Part shown: one piece after another, positions 33,440 through 36,746 of the stretch | Layout of the letters: every line of letters starts with the position of its first letter | Position numbering within the stretch: position 1 is the first letter of the stretch | Origin: Synechococcales cyanobacterium bin31.maxbin.ball.101 | Lineage (GTDB): Bacteria > Cyanobacteriota > Cyanobacteriia > Leptolyngbyales > Leptolyngbyaceae | Length of the DNA stretch: 36,746 nt | Reading direction: 5' to 3' | Assembly: GCA_013298165.1 (NCBI GenBank) | Contig: JAAFJU010000034.1 | Coordinates: forward strand, 1 to 36,746 | The notes under the pieces: generated by a model | Databases searched by the model: none | What the model was told of the DNA's origin: nothing | The model's input: only the letters and a program-made list of their open reading frames with translations | Program-made: the position numbers and the translations under genes

Positions 33440-34438
33440 ATGGCATCTTCGGCACGATTTATTTCAGTCATCATTCCCACCTATGGTCGAGAACAGGCAT
33501 TGATCGATTCGATTAATGATGTTCTGAAACAAGATTATCCCGCCTTTGAAGTCATTGTCGTGGATCAAACGGCAAACCATGAACCGGAGACCGATCGCTT
33601 TCTGACTCAAATGGCAACCCAGGGCAAAATCAAACTCTTTAAACTCGATTGGGCCAGTTTGCCTGGAGCTAGAAACTATGCCGTGCGGCGCGCTCAGGGT
33701 GAGGTTCTATTGTTTCTCGATGATGATGTGGAATTGCCTGCGGGATTTCTAGCCGCCCATGCGAAGAACTACGATCGTCCTGAAGTGGGCGGTGTGGCGG
33801 GACGGGTATTCGATCGGATGAAGCTCGCGGACCATTCCAGTGATTTGGAAATTCAGGATCTTCCACCGGAAGCAATGGATCCCGGCATTGCTTGGTACCA
33901 CATCAATCTCGTCCATACGGTTAAACCTCAGCAAGTCCTAAGCGCTCGGGGTTGCAATATGTCCTACCGCCGCGAAATCTTCTTTGAAGAGGGCATTTGG
34001 TTTGATGAGCGCTATCGGGGCAGTGCGGTGCGGGAGGAGTCTGATTTTGGGCTGAAAATTCGTAAAACCAATTATTTGATTTGGTATGATCCGTTGGCGC
34101 ATTTGGTGCATTTGGGTGAGGAAACGGGCGGCTGTCACGACATCACGACGAAGTCTTTGAAGTATCAAATGACGTTCTATCACAACCATTTTCTGATGGG
34201 GTTGAAGCATTTGACGGTCAAGCAATGTCTGCGTTTTTATGGTCGGCTATTTGATTGTCATGTCTTAGGTCGTCCGCCCTGTCACAAGTCCGGTTCGCCG
34301 TTAAAGATTGCATCACGCCTAGTGTTTTATATCCTGGGCTTTGGGGATGCGCTGTGGTCGCAGGTCAAAGGGCTGTGGGATGACGGACAGTGGTGCAGCG
34401 ATCGGGATGAGCTTTATACCAAAAATCAAACTAACTAA
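33440..34438 (+). CDS. hpsN: Family 2 glycosyltransferase, HpsN-like
   Basis: A 332-residue GT-A glycosyltransferase: FISVIIPTYGREQALIDSI (7-25), the nucleotide-binding VIVVDQT (38-44), GARNYAVRRAQGEVLLF, metal-binding LDDDVE (93-98), and ARGCNMSYRREIFFEEG with EESDFGLKI as the acceptor-side and catalytic-base blocks. No clear membrane helix except a weak one near 290. It lies 45 bases after the HpsL-like gene and two bases before the next glycosyltransferase gene, so it belongs to the same polysaccharide operon. The N subgroup name is by likeness to the hormogonium set and is uncertain. Confidence 0.7.
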   Translation: MASSARFISVIIPTYGREQALIDSINDVLKQDYPAFEVIVVDQTANHEPETDRFLTQMATQGKIKLFKLDWASLPGARNYAVRRAQGEVLLFLDDDVELPAGFLAAHAKNYDRPEVGGVAGRVFDRMKLADHSSDLEIQDLPPEAMDPGIAWYHINLVHTVKPQQVLSARGCNMSYRREIFFEEGIWFDERYRGSAVREESDFGLKIRKTNYLIWYDPLAHLVHLGEETGGCHDITTKSLKYQMTFYHNHFLMGLKHLTVKQCLRFYGRLFDCHVLGRPPCHKSGSPLKIASRLVFYILGFGDALWSQVKGLWDDGQWCSDRDELYTKNQTN

Positions 34439-34440
34439 TT

Positions 34441-35604
34441 ATGAAAATTCTTGTTGTCAGCCATTCTTATATTGTTAAACTCAACTGCGAAAAGTTTCGA
34501 CTGCTTGCGCAATTGGATCCCAGTCTAGAAGTCACGATCGTCGTTCCTAAAAAGTGGCGTCCTGGTGGCGTAATGAAAGATACGATTTATCCCGAAGGTT
34601 GGCAAGATGGAAATTTTCGGGTGGTGCCGATCGCGAACTTTAGCGAAAATAATCAAGGCGCATTGTGTTTTGGGTTGGAATTGGTGGGATTATTAAAAAC
34701 GTTCCGACCTGATGTGATTCAAGTTGAACAAGGCTCCAAATCCCTGGCCTATGCTCAGCTTATTACGTTAAATAAGCTGCTGGGATTAAAAGCGAAAATG
34801 CTGTTTTTCACCTGGTGGAATCTTCCCTACAGTTTGAAATTTCCGTTTTCTGCATTGGAAAATTACAATCTTAAAAACACCAATGGCATTGTGGTGGGTA
34901 ACAAAGCAGGATTTGAAATCCTACGGGATAAGGGCTACGATCGGCCCATGGAAATCATGCCGCAGCTCGGCGTCGATGAAACATTATTCAAGCCCCAAGA
35001 TTCTACTAAAATTAGAACCCAGCTTGGAATTTTAGATCATGAGTTTGTGATTGGATTTGTCGGGCGGTTTGTCCCAGAAAAAGGATTGCATACCCTTCTG
35101 AAAGCCGTCGCAAAATTGGGAAACCGATCGTTTAAACTGCTTCTGCTTGGTCGAGGTGAGTTGAAAGATGAATTGCTAAAAATGGCTCAGGAAATGGGAT
35201 TGGGCGATCGGTTGATTCAACTTGATAGCGTAAAGCATGATGAAGTAGCGCAGTACATTAGTGCAATGAACACGCTTGTTTTACCGTCTGAAACTACTTA
35301 TCAATTCAAGACCTTAACAGCGATCGGCTGGAAGGAACAGTTTGGTCATGTATTAATTGAAGCAATGGCCGCGCAGGTTCCCGTCGTGGGTTCGGATTCG
35401 GGTGAGATTCCTAATGTGATTTCAGATGCGGGCTTAGTCTTCCCTGAAGGCGATGCAGAGGCATTATCCAATCGCTTGGCACAATTAATTGACGATCGCA
35501 GTTTTGCTGACAATATCGGACGATCGGGCTACCAACGCTGCATTGCCAACTATACCAATACGGCATTGGCGAAGGATTTGCTGGCGTTCTACCGATCGTT
35601 ATAA
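34441..35604 (+). CDS. hpsO: Family 4 glycosyltransferase, HpsO-like
   Basis: A 387-residue GT-B retaining glycosyltransferase. The N-terminal Rossmann half starts MKILVVSHSYIVKLN; FTWWNLPYSLKFP and the linker follow; the donor-binding half has FVGRFVPEKGLHTLL (about 202-216), LLLLGRGELKDELL, and the E-x7-E block EQFGHVLIEAMA (about 299-310) followed by PVVGSDSGEIP. All key GT4 blocks are complete. The start lies two bases after the preceding stop, so translation may be coupled. The HpsO assignment rests on overall likeness and position after HpsL- and HpsN-like genes. The acceptor is presumably a surface polysaccharide. Confidence 0.75.
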   Translation: MKILVVSHSYIVKLNCEKFRLLAQLDPSLEVTIVVPKKWRPGGVMKDTIYPEGWQDGNFRVVPIANFSENNQGALCFGLELVGLLKTFRPDVIQVEQGSKSLAYAQLITLNKLLGLKAKMLFFTWWNLPYSLKFPFSALENYNLKNTNGIVVGNKAGFEILRDKGYDRPMEIMPQLGVDETLFKPQDSTKIRTQLGILDHEFVIGFVGRFVPEKGLHTLLKAVAKLGNRSFKLLLLGRGELKDELLKMAQEMGLGDRLIQLDSVKHDEVAQYISAMNTLVLPSETTYQFKTLTAIGWKEQFGHVLIEAMAAQVPVVGSDSGEIPNVISDAGLVFPEGDAEALSNRLAQLIDDRSFADNIGRSGYQRCIANYTNTALAKDLLAFYRSL

Positions 35605-35616
35605 TGTTAGACCGAT

Positions 35617-36746
35617 CTACTGACTACAGGTGGCCCCGATCGGCGAACGCACAACTGAATGATTGGCAACGAGTTCGATCGACCCGTCTGGACTCTGGCG
35701 AAAGCTACTGGCTTCTAGAATGGGTGAATTGAGATGGGTGATGGGTGATGGGGTGATGGGTGATGGGGTGCGGCGGGGTGGACGGATATCGCCCCAACTG
35801 CGATTGATCTGAAACCGTTCGAGGAGACGTTTTGGCAGGCCACCCTGTCCGGTGATGATGAATCGACTGCTAGAATTCCCGTTACATTGATTAGATACCT
35901 GTTGGGCTGCATCGGAGAAGTCCACAGGCAGGACATTTAAGGAAGCACTGGGATCGATCGTTACTGTGTTGATTTGAACTGTTCCGCTAACCCCAAACTG
36001 AGAACTCGCCGTGATGTCATTGCCGATCGTTAACTCATCCCTAAATTTTAATCCAAATAATCCTTGCGTTTCAATTTTAATTTTTCCTCCCATTCCTGAC
36101 GTTGAAATGGCAATAATATCACTGTCGTTTAATCCCACAATCATATTTGAAATGATATTGATATTGCCACCATTATTGCTAATAGAGGACGTGAGAATAT
36201 CACCAGAGTTTCGCAGCAATAGAAGTGTGGAATGAACGATAATATTGCCGCCCTGTCCCACTTCCGAAGAGGCAGATATAAAGCCTGAATTGGCAACTTC
36301 GATCCGATCGACCTTCAAGTCCAAAATCCCCGCTGCCCCTGAACCCGTATTTTCAACCGCTATGAATCCTCGATTTAACACCTTTAACGATCGGGTATTA
36401 ATCACCACATCTCCCGAGTCTCCCGTTGCATTATCATCGGGAAGATTAAACAAACTCTTGTAGGGATCTAGCGGCGGTGCGACGGCTGAGGAAATTCCGG
36501 TTTGATAATTGTTGCCTTCTTGTCGCCTAACTCCAACCACCTCGACCGCTTCAGACGCATTGACAGCAATATTCCCCGCTTTGCCGGGACCAAAACTAAC
36601 GGATGACAGTGCGCCGCCTTCACGGATTGAGAGTTGGCGCGTATTAATCAGAATGCTTCCTCCTTTGCCTTTGCCACCTAAAGTTGGCACGGATAGAGAA
36701 CTGGCAAATGCAGTCGGAGATAAGCCACTAATCAAGACCCGATCGG
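35617..36746 (-). CDS. TpsA-type haemagglutination-activity exoprotein, C-terminal part
   Basis: The reverse frame is open to the window edge, so only the last 375 or so residues are seen; the first complete codon reads Asp-Arg-Val-Leu. It is made of short beta-helix turns (GKGKGGSILINTRQLSI, GKAGNIAVNASEAVEV, GDSGDVVINTRSLKVLN, GQGGNIIVHSTLLLLRN), the repeated G-x-G-G-x-I pattern of filamentous-haemagglutinin proteins secreted by two-partner secretion. The end is typical of cyanobacterial members (ILEASSFRQSPDGSIELVAN, closing GATCSQ) with a Cys pair. A Pro-Ser-Pro-Ile-Thr stretch near residue 330 is encoded by a short tandem repeat. Likely adhesin or surface protein. Confidence 0.85.
   Translation of the reverse strand, partial: DRVLISGLSPTAFASSLSVPTLGGKGKGGSILINTRQLSIREGGALSSVSFGPGKAGNIAVNASEAVEVVGVRRQEGNNYQTGISSAVAPPLDPYKSLFNLPDDNATGDSGDVVINTRSLKVLNRGFIAVENTGSGAAGILDLKVDRIEVANSGFISASSEVGQGGNIIVHSTLLLLRNSGDILTSSISNNGGNINIISNMIVGLNDSDIIAISTSGMGGKIKIETQGLFGLKFRDELTIGNDITASSQFGVSGTVQINTVTIDPSASLNVLPVDFSDAAQQVSNQCNGNSSSRFIITGQGGLPKRLLERFQINRSWGDIRPPRRTPSPITPSPITHLNSPILEASSFRQSPDGSIELVANHSVVRSPIGATCSQ
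35732..35770. repeat. GGTGATGG-type tandem repeat in the exoprotein gene
   Basis: GGGTGATGGGTGATGGGG recurs twice in tandem, giving a Pro-Ser-Pro-Ile-Thr repeat on the coding (minus) strand. Probably slippage-generated; units of 15 bases keep the frame. Confidence 0.75.

Noticed and set aside
36733-36735. Apparent TTG start of the exoprotein
   Set aside because: The frame stays open to the window edge and the protein family is much larger, so the gene simply continues outside.

Overview
The window is cyanobacterial chromosomal DNA. HIP1-type GCGATCGC and CGATCG words are dense. The housekeeping genes (argD, a group 2 sigma factor, priA, scpB, rplY, purA, ilvE) look cyanobacterial, and several neighbours belong to families seen mostly in cyanobacteria: Uma2 and DUF2887/Rpn nucleases, clan AA aspartic protease, a hormogonium-polysaccharide-type cluster and a large haemagglutination-type exoprotein. 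The polysaccharide cluster hints at a filamentous, gliding strain, but I cannot name a species.

Layout. 1-2821 (minus): 3'-truncated argD, a small conserved protein and a SigC-like sigma factor. 3139-5592 (plus): priA. 5653-8290 (minus): two PD-(D/E)XK nuclease-fold proteins (Rpn and Uma2), a dispersed repeat and an unknown Cys-rich protein. 8291-10039: an AT-rich, HIP1-poor patch with two small exported proteins, one carrying a 17-glycine run encoded by a hexanucleotide repeat. 10167-11696: a GT2 glycosyltransferase and a SAM methyltransferase. 11716-14280: a second copy of the dispersed repeat, then a DUF2330 protein paired with an orphan RnfD/NqrB-like membrane protein. 14364-21408: a run of envelope or exported proteins (membrane-anchored endonuclease/exonuclease/phosphatase fold, SH3b, DUF4189, LprI-like, HEAT repeat, lipoprotein). 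21452-25078: a methyltransferase, small unknowns, a four-base-overlapping pair ending in an aspartic protease, two zinc-ribbon proteins and a small membrane protein. 25068-28718: scpB, the purA-rplY pair and ilvE. 28754-31566: a palindromic repeat and a ClC-CBS-Usp chloride transporter. 31707-35604: hpsL-like, hpsN-like and hpsO-like polysaccharide genes. 35617-36746 (minus): C-terminal part of a TpsA-type exoprotein.

I found no rRNA, tRNA, CRISPR array, prophage or complete insertion sequence. The points most worth a second look are the ClC protein with Gln at the gating-glutamate position, the orphan RnfD-like/DUF2330 pair with a G/C-block repeat inside its coding sequence, the poly-Gly contingency-like repeat, a 17-bp inverted repeat between two divergent envelope genes, and the DUF4189-LprI gene pair. 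I did not find convincing evidence for a wholly new system; the DUF2330/RnfD-like pair and the small-protein/aspartic-protease pair are the nearest candidates for undescribed function.
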